The position numbers were made by a program, and so were the translations under genes. From Paragordius varius (lineage: Eukaryota; Nematomorpha): a stretch of 64,000 bases of DNA. The DNA lies in contig OZ176052.1 in the NCBI GenBank assembly GCA_964247055.1, positions 14,322,001 through 14,386,000 on the forward strand, read 5' to 3'. The notes under the pieces are model-generated. The model ran no database searches and was not told the origin of the DNA. It saw only the letters and a program-made list of their open reading frames with translations. Shown here in pieces: positions 1-11,041 of this stretch (positions are counted from its first letter, which is position 1; each line of letters opens with the position of its first letter).

Positions 1-173
1 GGGTGATGATGGAATTACCATAGGGCTACCCAAAAAAAATTATGGTGACATCACCTGATCAAATTTGGATTTTAGGTAGCCATTTTTATTTTTAATATCG
101 TATAAAATAAATTTTTTAAATATTTAATAAATTCATAAAAATTACATTTATACTCCGATCTCGACAATATTTG

Positions 174-331
174 GGGTGATGATGGAACTACCATAGGGCT
201 ACCCAAAAAAAATTATAGTGACATCACCTGATCAAATTTGGATTTTAGGTAGCCATCGTATAAAATAAATTTTTTAAATATTTAAAAAATTCATAAAAAT
301 TACATTTATAGTCCGATCCCCAAAATATTTG
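174..331 (+). repeat. Short monomer (158 bp) with a 15-bp deletion
   Basis: The spacing to the next monomer is 158 bp. The sequence goes directly from gtagccat to cgtataaa and so lacks the T-rich bases that normally lie between them. The corresponding monomer in copy B, starting at about 2236, is full length, so the loss is private and younger than the duplication of the 12-mer. Confidence 0.92.
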
Positions 332-504
332 GGGTGATGATGGAACAACCATAGGGCTACGCAAAAAAAATTATGGCGACATCACCTGATCAAATTTGGA
401 TTTTAGGTAGCCATTTTTATTTTTAAAATCGTATAAAATAAATTATTTAAATATTTAAAAAATTCATAAAAATTACATTTATACTCCGATCTCGACAATA
501 TTTG

Positions 505-677
505 GGGTGATGATGGAACTACCATAGGGCTGCGCAAAAAAAATTATGGCGAGATCACCTGATTAAATTTGGATTTTAGGTAGCCATTTTTATTTTTAAA
601 ATCGTATAAAATAAATTTTTTAAATATTTAAAAAATTCAAAAAAATTACATTTATACTCCGATCTCGACAATATTTG
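505..677 (+). repeat. Private variant monomer gctgcgc / gcgagatcacctgatta
   Basis: This class differs from the consensus at several linked positions: gctgcgc for gctaccc, gcgagatcacc for gtgacatcacc, gattaaatt for gatcaaatt (which destroys the TGATCA palindrome), and ttcaaaaaaatt for ttcataaaaatt. Near-identical copies start at 2582, 5169 and 6034. I did not see it anywhere after about 6.2 kb, so it marks the first 7 kb as a locally homogenised subarray. Confidence 0.88.
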
Positions 678-1393
678 GGGTGATGATGGAACTACCATAG
701 GGCTACCCAAAAAAAATTATGGTGACATCACCTGATCAAATTTGGATTTTAGGTAGCCATTTTTATTTTTAAAATCGTATAAAATAAATTTTTTAAATAT
801 TTAAAAAATTCATAAAAATTACATTTATACTCCGATCTCGAAAATATTTGGGGTGATGATGGAACTACCATAGGGCTACCCAAAAAAAATTATGGCGACA
901 TCACCTGATCAAATTTGGATTTTAGGTAACCATTTTTATTTTTAAAATCGTATAAAATAAATTTTTTAAATGTTTAAAAAATTCATAAAAATTACATTTA
1001 TAGTCCGATCCCCAAAATATTTGGGGTGATGATGGAATTACCATAGGGCTACCCAAAAAAAATTATGGTGACATCACCTGATCAAATTTGGATTTTAGGT
1101 AGCCATTTTTATTTTTAAAATCGTATAAAATAAATTTTTTAAATATTTAAAAAAATTCATAAAAATTACATTTATAGTCCGATCCCAAAAATATTTGGGG
1201 TGATGATGGAACTACCACAGGGCTACCCAAAAAAAATTATAGTGACATCACCTGATCAAATTTGGATTTTAGGTAGCCATTTTTATTTTTAAAATCGTAT
1301 AAAATAAATTTTTTAAATGTTTAAAAAATTCATAAATATTACATTTATAGTCCGATCCCCAAAATATTTGGGGTGATGATGGAATTACCATAG

Positions 1394-1451
1394 GGCTACC
1401 CAAAAAAAATTATGGTGACATCACCTGATCAAATTTGGATTTTAGGTAGCC
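1394..1451. repeat. Inverted repeat GGCTACC ... GGTAGCC within the monomer (exemplar)
   Basis: Seven-bp perfect arms at 1394-1400 and 1445-1451 enclose 44 bp that contain the A-tract, the GGTGACATCACC dyad and TGATCA. The dyads are nested but not exactly concentric. In monomers reading gtaacc the right arm has one mismatch, and in monomers reading gctacgc the left arm loses its last pair. A transcript of either strand could fold into a short branched hairpin, but no transcript is shown by the sequence. Confidence 0.88.
1414..1425. repeat. Dyad GGTGA-CA-TCACC (exemplar)
   Basis: Five-bp arms flank a 2-bp centre. The dyad is present in all monomers of the ggtgaca class. In the agtgaca class the outermost pair is lost, and in the ggcgaca class an inner pair is lost. 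It lies near the middle of the wider GGCTACC/GGTAGCC inverted repeat. The right arm ATCACC can also pair with GGTGAT at 1372-1377 of the same monomer. Such dyads are typical of protein-binding sites in satellites; this is inference only. Confidence 0.9.
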
Positions 1452-1520
1452 ATTTTTATTTTTAAAATCGTATAAAATAAATTTTTTAAATGTTTAAAAA
1501 ATTCATAAAAATTACATTTA
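1451..1520 (+). repeat. AT-rich block of the monomer (exemplar)
   Basis: Seventy bases with about five G or C, made of T and A runs (T5, A4, T6, A5-6). It repeats in every monomer and gives the array a regular alternation of about 100 bp near 40% GC and 70 bp near 7% GC. A- and T-runs of this kind bend or stiffen DNA and could phase nucleosomes along the array. The tataaaata string here resembles a TATA box, but in DNA this AT-rich that is expected by chance. Confidence 0.85.
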
Positions 1521-1529
1521 TAGTCCGAT

Positions 1530-1546
1530 CCCCAAAATATTTGGGG
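1530..1546. repeat. Junction palindrome CCCCAAA-ATA-TTTGGGG (exemplar)
   Basis: Two perfect 7-bp arms are separated by 3 bases across the boundary between neighbouring monomers. The same 17 bp recurs in each monomer that ends in the tagtccgatcccc block. In monomers ending tactccgatctcg the left arm reads ctcgaaa or ctcgaca and the outer pairs are lost. The array therefore alternates between junctions with and without a strong dyad. A DNA-binding dimer site or a small hairpin is possible; no function can be read from the sequence alone. Confidence 0.9.
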
Positions 1547-2062
1547 TGATGATGGAATTACCATAGGGCTACCCAAAAAAAATTATGGTGACATCACCTG
1601 ATCAAATTTGGATTTTAGGTAGCCATTTTTATTTTTAAAATCGTATAAAATAAATTTTTTAAATATTTAAAAAATTCATAAAAATTACATTTATACTCCG
1701 ATCTCGAAAATATTTGGGGTGATGATGGAACTACCATAGGGCTACCCAAAATAAATTATAGTGACATCACCTGATCAAATTTGGATTTTAGGTAACCATT
1801 TTTATTTTTAATATCGTATAAAATAAATTTTTTAAATATTTAAAAAATTCATAAAAATTACATTTATAGTCCGATCCCCAAAATATTTGGGGTGATGATG
1901 GAACTACCATAGGGCTACCCAAAAAAAATTATAGTGACATCACCTGATCAAATTTGGATTTTAGGTAGCCATTTTTATTTTTAAAATCGTATAAAATAAA
2001 TTTTTTAAATATTTAAAAAATTCATAAAAATTACATTTATAGTCCGATCCCCAAAATATTTG

Positions 2063-4130
2063 GGGTGATGATGGAATTACCATAGGGCTACCCAAAAAAA
2101 ATTATGGTGACATCACCTGATCAAATTTGGATTTTAGGTAGCCATTTTTATTTTTAATATCGTATAAAATAAATTTTTTAAATATTTAATAAATTCATAA
2201 AAATTACATTTATACTCCGATCTCGACAATATTTGGGGTGATGATGGAACTACCATAGGGCTACCCAAAAAAAATTATAGTGACATCACCTGATCAAATT
2301 TGGATTTTAGGTAGTCATTTTTATTTTTAAAATCGTATAAAATAAATTTTTTAAATATTTAAAAAATTCATAAAAATTACATTTATAGTCCGATCCCCAA
2401 AATATTTGGGGTGATGATGGAACAACCATAGGGCTACGCAAAAAAAATTATGGCGACATCACCTGATCAAATTTGGATTTTAGGTAGCCATTTTTATTTT
2501 TAAAATCGTATAAAATAAATTATTTAAATATTTAAAAAATTCATAAAAATTACATTTATACTCCGATCTCGACAATATTTGGGGTGATGATGGAACTACC
2601 ATAGGGCTGCGCAAAAAAAATTATGGCGAGATCACCTGATTAAATTTGGATTTTAGGTAGCCATTTTTATTTTTAAAATCGTATAAAATAAATTTTTTAA
2701 ATATTTAAAAAATTCAAAAAAATTACATTTATACTCCGATCTCGACAATATTTGGGGTGATGATGGAACTACCATAGGGCTACCCAAAAAAAATTATGGT
2801 GACATCACCTGATCAAATTTGGATTTTAGGTAGCCATTTTTATTTTTAAAATCGTATAAAATAAATTTTTTAAATATTTAAAAAATTCATAAAAATTACA
2901 TTTATACTCCGATCTCGAAAATATTTGGGGTGATGATGGAACTACCATAGGGCTACCCAAAAAAAATTATGGCGACATCACCTGATCAAATTTGGATTTT
3001 AGGTAGCCATTTTTATTTTTAAAATCGTATAAAATAAATTTTTTAAATGTTTAAAAAATTCATAAAAATTACATTTATAGTCCGATCCCCAAAATATTTG
3101 GGGTGATGATGGAATTACCATAGGGCTACCCAAAAAAGGTGACATCACCTGATCAAATTTGGATTTAGGTAGCCATTTTTATTTTTAAAATCGTATAAAA
3201 TAAATTTTTTAAATATTTAAAAAATTCATAAAAATTACATTTATAGTCCGATCCCAAAAATATTTGGGGTGATGATGGAACTACCACAGGGCTACCCAAA
3301 AAAAATTATAGTGACATCACCTGATCAAATTTGGATTTTAGGTAGCCATTTTTATTTTTAAAATCGTATAAAATAAATTTTTTAAATGTTTAAAAAATTC
3401 ATAATATTACATTTATAGTCCGATCCCCAAAATATTTGGGGTGATGATGGAATTACCATAGGGCTACCCAAAAAAAATTATGGTGACATCACCTGATCAA
3501 ATTTGGATTTTAGGTAGCCATTTTTATTTTTAAAATCGTATAAAATAAATTTTTTAAATGTTTAAAAAATTCATAAAAATTACATTTATAGTCCGATCCC
3601 CAAAATATTTGGGGTGATGATGGAATTACCATAGGGCTACCCAAAAAAAATTATGGTGACATCACCTGATCAAATTTGGATTTTAGGTAGCCATTTTTAT
3701 TTTTAAAATCGTATAAAATAAATTTTTTAAATATTTAAAAAATTCATAAAAATTACATTTATACTCCGATCTCGAAAATATTTGGGGTGATGATGGAACT
3801 ACCATAGGGCTACCCAAAAAAAATTATAGTGACATCACCTGATCAAATTTGGATTTTAGGTAACCATTTTTATTTTTAATATCGTATAAAATAAATTTTT
3901 TAAATATTTAAAAAATTCATAAAAATTACATTTATAGTCCGATCCCCAAAATATTTGGGGTGATGATGGAACTACCATAGGGCTACCCAAAAAAAATTAT
4001 AGTGACATCACCTGATCAAATTTGGATTTTAGGTAGCCATTTTTATTTTTAAAATCGTATAAAATAAATTTTTTAAATATTTAAAAAATTCATAAAAATT
4101 ACATTTATACTCCGATCTCGAAAATATTTG
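2063..4130 (+). repeat. 12-monomer HOR unit, copy B
   Basis: This repeats copy A monomer by monomer from the aattacc/aatttaataaattc monomer to the pair gtaacc monomer plus agtgaca monomer. It lacks the 15-bp deletion of copy A but has its own losses: 7 bp in the monomer starting at 3101, and one A near 3403. The last end block differs (tactcc..ctcgaaaa instead of tagtcc..ccccaaaa), so the unit border lies at about 4100-4130. Confidence 0.9.
3101..3266 (+). repeat. Short monomer (166 bp)
   Basis: Two private losses: six bases around the A-tract (cccaaaaaaggtgac) and one T in ggatttagg. The homologous monomer of copy A, starting at 1024, has neither. Confidence 0.9.
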
Positions 4131-7065
4131 GGGTGATGATGGAACTACCATAGGGCTACCCAAAAAAAAATTATGGCGACATCACCTGATCAAATTTGGA
4201 TTTTAGGTAGCCATTTTTATTTTTAAAATCGTATAAAATAAATTTTTTAAATGTTTAAAAAATTCATAAAAATTACATTTATAGTCCGATCCCCAAAATA
4301 TTTGGGGTGATGATGGAATTACCATAGGGCTACCCAAAAAAAATTATGGTGACATCACCTGATCAAATTTGGATTTGAGGTAGCCATTTTTATTTTTAAA
4401 ATCGTATAAAATAAATTTTTTAAATATTTAAAAAATTCATAAAAATTACATTTATAGTCCGATCCCAAAAATATTTGGGGTGATGATGGAACTACCATAG
4501 GGCTACCCAAAAAAAATTATAATGACATCACCTGATCAAATTTGGATTTTAGGTAGCCATTTTTATTTTTAAAATCGTATAAAATAAATTTTTTAAATGT
4601 TTAAAAAATTCATAAAAATTACATTTATAGTCCGATCCCCAAAATATTTGGGGTGATGATGGAATTACCATAGGGCTACCCAAAAAAAATTATGGTGACA
4701 TCACCTGATCAAATTTGGATTTTAGGTGCCATTTTTATTTTTAAAATCGTATAAAATAAATTTTTTAAATGTTTAAAAAATTCATAAAAATTACATTTAT
4801 AGTCCGATCCCCAAAATATTTGGGGTGATGATGGAACTACCATAGGGCTATTCAAAAAAAATTATAGTGACATCACCTGATCAAATTTGGATTTTAGGTA
4901 ACCATTTTTATTTTTAATATCGTATAAAATAAATTTTTTAAATATTTAAAAAATTCATAAAAATTACATTTATAGTCCGATCCCCAAAATATTTGGGGTG
5001 ATGATGGAACTACCATAGGGCTACCCAAAAAAAATTATAGTGACATCACCTGATAAAATTTGGATTTTAGGTAGCCATTTTTATTTTTAAAATCGTATAA
5101 AATAAATTTTTTAAATATTTAAAAAATTCATAAAAATTACATTTATACTCCGATCTCGACAATATTTGGGGTGATGATGGAACTACCATAGGGCTGCGCA
5201 AAAAAAATTATGGCGAGATCACCTGATTAAATTTGGATTTTAGGTAGCCATTTTTATTTTTAAAATCGTATAAAATAAATTTTTTAAATATTTAAAAAAT
5301 TCAAAAAAATTACATTTATACTCCGATCTCGACAATATTTGGGGTGATGATGGAACTACCATAGGGCTACCCAAAAAAAATTATGGTGACATCACCAGAT
5401 CAAATTTGGATTTTAGGTAGCCATTTTTATTTTTAAAATCGTATAAAATAAATTTTTTAAATATTTAAAAAATTCATAAAAATTACATTTATACTCCGAT
5501 CTCGAAAATATTTGGGGTGATGATGGAACTACCATAGGGCTACCCAAAAAAAATTATGGCGACATCACCTGATCAAATTTGGATTTTAGGTAGCCATTTT
5601 TATTTTTAAAATCGTATAAAATAAATTTTTTAAATGTTTAAAAAATTCATAAAAATTACATTTATAGTCCGATCCCCAAAATATTTGGGGTGATGATGGA
5701 ATTACCATAGGGCTACCCAAAAAAAATTATGGTGACATCACCTGATCAAATTTGGATTTTAGGTAGCCATTTTTATTTTTAAAATCGTATAAAATAAATT
5801 TTTTAAATATTTAAAAAATTCATAAAAATTACATTTATAGTCCGATCCCCAAAATATTTGGGGTGATGATGGAACAACCATAGGGCGACGCAAAAAAAAT
5901 TATGACGACATCACCTGATCAAATTTGGATTTTAGGTAGCCATTTTTATTTTTAAAATCGTATAAAATAAATTTTTTAAATATTTAAAAAATTCATAAAA
6001 ATTACATTTATACTCCGATCTCGACAATATTTGGGGTGATGATGGAACTACCATAGGGCTGCGCAAAAAAAATTATGGCGAGATCACCTGATTAAATTTG
6101 GATTTTAGGTAGCCATTTTTATTTTTAAAATCGTATAAAATAAATTTTTTAAATATTTAAAAAATTCAAAAAAATTACATTTATACTCCGATCTCGACAA
6201 TATTTGGGGTGATGATGGAATTACCATAGGGCTACCCAAAAAAAATTATGGTGACATCACCTGATCAAATTTGGATTTTAGGTAGCCATTTTTATTTTTA
6301 AAATCGTATAAAATAAATTTTTTAAATATTTAAAATAAAAATTACATTTATAGTCCGATCCCAAAAATATTTGGGGTGATGATGGAACTACCATAGGGCT
6401 ACCCAAAAAAAATTATAGTGACATCACCTGATCAAATTTGGATTTTAGGTAGCCATTTTTATTTTTAGTATCGTATAAAATAAATTTTTTAAATGTTTAA
6501 AAAATTCATAAAAATTACATTTATAGTCCGATCCCCAAAATATTTGGGGTGATGATGGAATTACCATAGGGCTACCCAAAAAAAATTATGGTGACATCAC
6601 CTGATCAAATTTGGATTTTAGGTAGCCATTTTTATTTTTAAAATCGTATAAAATAAATTTTTTAAATGTTTAAAAAATTCATAAAAATTACATTTATAGT
6701 CCGATCCCCAAAATATTTGGGGTGATGATGGAATTACCATAGGGCTACCCAAAAAAAATTATGGTGACATCACCTGATCAAATTTGGATTTTAGGTAGCC
6801 ATTTTTATTTTTAAAATCGTATAAAATAAATTTTTTAAATATTTAAAAAATTCATAAAAATTACATTTATACTCCGATCTCGAAAATATTTGGGGTGATG
6901 ATGGAACTACCATAGGGCTACCCAAAAAAAATTATAGTGACATCACCTGATCAAATTTGGATTTTAGGTAACCATTTTTATTTTTAATATCGTATAAAAT
7001 AAATTTTTTAAATATTTAAAAAATTCATAAAAATTACATTTATAGTCCGATCCCCAAAATATTTG
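4131..7065 (+). repeat. Rearranged block related to the 12-mer unit
   Basis: The stretch uses the same monomer classes as the first 4 kb but in a changed order. It opens with a copy of the run that begins at 2928 (ggcgaca/aatgttt, aattacc, agtgaca/aatgttt, aattacc) with one monomer missing. It then carries the private gctgcgc/gagatcacc monomer twice, at 5169 and 6034, five monomers apart. This fits deletion and duplication of whole monomers by unequal exchange. The order was read by eye and single monomers could be mis-assigned. Confidence 0.75.
6207..6373 (+). repeat. Short monomer (167 bp)
   Basis: Six bases are missing in the AT-rich block, where aatatttaaaataaaaatt replaces the usual ttaaaaaattcataaaaatt stretch. 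No other copy with this loss was seen. Confidence 0.88.
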
Positions 7066-8448
7066 GGGTGATGATGGAACTACCATAGGGCTACCCAAAA
7101 AAAATTATAGTGACATCACCTGATCAAATTTGGATTTTAGGTAGCCATTTTTATTTTTAAAATCGTATAAAATAAATTTTTTAAATATTTAAAAAATTCA
7201 TAAAAATTACATTTATAGTCCGATCCCCAAAATATTTGGGGTGATGATGGAACTACCATAGGGCTACCCAAAAAAAATTATGGTGACATCACCTGATCAA
7301 ATTTGGATTTTAGGTAGCCATTTTTATTTTTAAAATCGTATAAAATAAATTTTTTAAATATTTAAAAAATTCATAAAAATTATATTTATAGTCCGATCCC
7401 CAAAATATTTGGGGTGATGATGGAACAACCATAGGGCTACGCAAAAAAAATTATGGCGACATCACCTGATCAAATTTGGATTTTAGGTAGCCATTTTTAT
7501 TTTTAAAATCGTATAAAATAAATTTTTTAAATATTGAAAAAATTCAAAAAAATTACATTTATACTCCGATCTCGAAAATATTTGGGGTGATGATGGAACT
7601 ACCATAGGGCTACCCAAAAAAAATTATGGCGACATCACCTGATCAAATTTGGATTTTAGGTAGCCATTTTTATTTTTAAAATCGTATAAAATAAATTTTT
7701 TAAATGTTTAAAAAATTCATAAAAATTACATTTATAGTCCGATCCCCAAAATATTTGGGGTGATGATGGAATTACCATAGGGCTACCCACAAAAAATTAT
7801 GGTGACATCACCTGATCAAATTTGGATTATAGGTAGCCATTTTTATTTTTAAAATCGTATAAAATATATTTTTTAAATATTTAAAAAATTCATAAAAATT
7901 ACATTTATACTCCGATCTCGAAAATATTTGGGGTGATGATGGAACTACCATAGGGCTACCCAAAAAAAATTATAGTGACATCACCTGATCAAATTTGGAT
8001 TTTAGGTAACCATTTTTATTTTTAATATCGTATAAAATAAATTTTTTAAATATATTAAAAATTCATAAAAATTACATTTATAGTCCGATCCCCAAAATAT
8101 TTGGGGTGATGATGGAACTACCATAGGGCTACCCAAAAAAAATTATAGTGACATCACCTGATCAAATTTGGACTTTAGGTAGCCATTTTTATTTTTAAAA
8201 TCGTATAAAATAAATTTTTTAAATATTTAAAAAATTCATAAAAATTACATTTATAGTCCGATCCCCAAAATATTTGGGGCATGATGGAACTACCATAGGG
8301 CTACCCAAAAAAAATTATGGTGACATCACCTGATCAAATTTGGATTTTAGGTAGCCATTTTTATTTTTAAAATCGTATAAAATAAATTTTTTAAATATTT
8401 AAAAAATTCATAAAAATTACATTTATACTCCGATCTCGAAAATATTTG
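7066..8448 (+). repeat. 8-monomer block, copy A of a 14-monomer-offset duplication
   Basis: Eight monomers match 9486-10868 at a constant offset of 2420 bp (14 x 173 minus 2). Shared rare markers are the acaacc/gctacgc monomer with aatattgaaaaaattc (from 7412), ggattataggtagcc at 7824, and tttggacttt near 8168. The final monomer has a private ggggcatgatgg at about 8277. Confidence 0.88.
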
Positions 8449-9485
8449 GGGTGATGATGGAACTACCATAGGGCTACCCAAAAAAATTATAGTGACATCA
8501 CCTGATCAAATTTGGATTTTAGGTAGCCATTTTTATTTTTAAAATCGTATAAAATAAATTTTTTAAATATTTAAAAAATTCATAAAAATTACATTTATAG
8601 TCCGATCCCCAAAATATTTGGGGTGATGATGGAACAACCATAGGGCTACGCAAAAAAAATTATGGCGACATCACCTGATCAAATTTGGATTTTAGGTAGG
8701 CATTTTTATTTTTAATATCGTATAAAATAAATTTTTTAAATATTTAAAAAATTCATAAAAATTACATTTATAGTCCGATCCCCAAAATATTTGGGGTGAT
8801 GATGGAACTACCATAGGGCTACCCAAAAAAAATTATAGTGACATCACCTGATCAAATTTGGATTTTAGGTAGCCATTTTTATTTTTAAAATCGTATAAAA
8901 TAAATTTTTTAAATATTTAAAAAATTCATAAAAATTACATTTATAGTCCGATCCCCAAAATATTTGGGGTGATGATGGAATTACCATAGGGCTACCCACA
9001 AAAAATTATGTTGACATCACCTGATCAAATTTGGATTTTAGGTAGCCATTTTTATTTTTAAAATCGTATAAAATATATTTTTTAAATATTTAAAAAATTC
9101 ATAAAAATTACATTTATACTCGGATCTCGAAAATATTTGGGGTGATGATGGAACTACCATAGGGCTACGCAAAAAAAATTATAGTGACATCACCTGATCA
9201 AATTTGGATTTTAGGTAACCATTTTTATTTTTAATATCGTATAAAATAAATTTTTTAAATATTTAAAAAATTCATAAAAATTACATTTATAGTCCGATCC
9301 CCAAAATATTTGGGGTGATGATGGAACTACCATAGGGCTACCCAAAAAAAATTATAGGGACATCACCTGATCAAATTTGGATTTTAGGTAGCCATTTTTA
9401 TTTTTAATATCGTATAAAATAAATTTTTTAAATATTTAAAAAATTCATAAAAATTATATTTATAGTCCAATCCCCAAAATATTTG
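8449..9485 (+). repeat. Six-monomer stretch between the two 8-mer blocks
   Basis: Ordinary monomers of the agtgaca, acaacc/gctacgc, aattacc/ccacaaa and gtaacc classes. Together with the preceding block they make the 14-monomer period. Private changes seen are gtaggcatt near 8697, atgttgaca near 9009, ctcggatctcg near 9120 and tagggacatc near 9356. Nothing other than satellite is present. Confidence 0.8.
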
Positions 9486-10868
9486 GGGTGATGATGGAAC
9501 TACCATAGGGCTACCCAAAAAAAATTATAGTGACATCACCTGATCAAATTTGGATTTTAGGTAGCCATTTTTATTTTTAAAATCGTATAAAATAAATTTT
9601 TTAAATATTTAAAAAATTCATAAAAATTACATTTATAGTCCGATCCCCAAAATATTTGGGGTGATGATGGAACTACCATAGGGCTACCCAAAAAAAATTA
9701 TGGTGACATCACCTGATCAAATTTGGATTTTAGGTAGCCATTTTTATTTTTAAAATCGTATAAAATAAATTTTTTAAATATTTAAAAAATTCATAAAAAT
9801 TACATTTATAGTCCGATCCCCAAAATATTTGGGGTGATGATGGAACAACCATAGGGCTACGCAAAAAAAATTATGGCGACATCACCTGATCAAATTTGGA
9901 TTTTAGGTAGCCATTTTTATTTTTAAAATCGTATAAAATAAATTTTTTAAATATTGAAAAAATTCAAAAAAATTACATTTATACTCCGATCTCGAAAATA
10001 TTTGGGGTGATGATGGAACTACCATAGGGCTACCCAAAAAAAATTATGGCGACATCACCTGATCAAATTTGGATTTTAGGTAGCCATTTTTATTTTTAAA
10101 ATCGTATAAAATAAATTTTTTAAATGTTTAAAAAATTCATAAAAATTACATTTATAGTCCGATCCCCAAAATATTTGGGGTGATGATGGAATTACCATAG
10201 GGCTACCCACAAAAAATTATGGTGACATCACCTGATCAAATTTGGATTATAGGTAGCCATTTTTATTTTTAAAATCGTATAAAATATATTTTTTAAATAT
10301 TTAAAAAATTCATAAAAATTACATTTATACTCCGATCTCGAAAATATTTGGGGTGATGATGGAACTACCATAGGGCTACCCAAAAAAAATTATAGTGACA
10401 TCACCTGATCAAATTTGGATTTTAGGTAACCATTTTTATTTTTAATATCGTATAAAATAAATTTTTTAAATATTTAAAAAATTCATAAAAATTACATTTA
10501 TAGTCCGATCCCCAAAATATTTGGGGTGATGATGGAACTTCCATAGGGCTACCCAAAAAAAATTATAGTGACATCACCTGATCAAATTTGGACTTTAGGT
10601 AGCCATTTTTATTTTTAAAATCGTATAGAATAAATTTTTTAAATATTTAAAAAATTCATAAAAATTACATTTATAGTCCGATCCCCAAAATATTTGGGGT
10701 GATGATGGAACTACCATAGGGCTACCCGAAAAAATTATGGTGACATCACCTGATCAAATTTGGATTTTAGGTAGCCATTTTTATTTTTAAAATCGTATAA
10801 AATAAATTTTTTAAATATTTAAAAAATTCATAAAAATTACATTTATACTCCGATCTCGAAAATATTTG
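9486..10868 (+). repeat. 8-monomer block, copy B of a 14-monomer-offset duplication
   Basis: Same monomer order and the same rare markers as 7066-8448: aatattgaaaaaattc near 9952, ggattatagg at 10244, ggacttt near 10590. Private changes include gaacttcc near 10537 and tatagaataaa near 10626. After 10868 the order departs from copy A. Confidence 0.88.
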
Positions 10869-11041
10869 GGGTGATGATGGAATTACCATAGGGCTACCCA
10901 CAAAAAATTATGGTGACATCACCTGATCAAATTTGGATTTTAGGTAGCCATTTTTATTTTTAAAATCGTATAAAATAAATTTTTTAAATGTTTAAAAAAT
11001 TCATAAAAATTACATTTATAGTCCGATCCCCAAAATATTTG

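Larger units (their letters stand above)
1371..1543 (+). repeat. Representative full-length monomer (173 bp)
   Basis: This copy is given as a reference because it has all the dyads intact. In order it shows: gggtgatgatgg (1371-1382), attacc, GGCTACC (1394-1400), an A8 tract, GGTGACATCACC (1414-1425), TGATCA (1426-1431), aaatttgg, GGTAGCC (1445-1451), a 70-bp AT-rich block (1451-1520) with tataaaata at 1471-1479, then tagtccgatcccc, which forms a hairpin-capable repeat with the ttgggg at the start of the next monomer. The phase is arbitrary; a satellite has no natural start. Confidence 0.97.
1..2062 (+). repeat. 12-monomer HOR unit, copy A
   Basis: Twelve monomers are repeated in the same order in the following 2068 bp. 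Shared rare markers tie the two copies: aatatttaataaattc in the first monomer, the acaacc/gctacgc monomer with aaattatttaaat, the gctgcgc monomer with gagatcacctgatta, and the actaccacag monomer. The expected 2076 bp is shortened by a 15-bp deletion in the second monomer and lengthened by one extra A near 1150. The window starts at or inside this unit, so an earlier copy may lie upstream. Confidence 0.9.

Noticed and set aside
151-173. CENP-B box
   Set aside because: The reverse strand of the ctcgaaaa end block contains ttcg followed by an agatcgg-like string, but the A and CGGG positions of the box consensus (NTTCGNNNNANNCGGGN) do not match. Any centromere role would need another protein or site.
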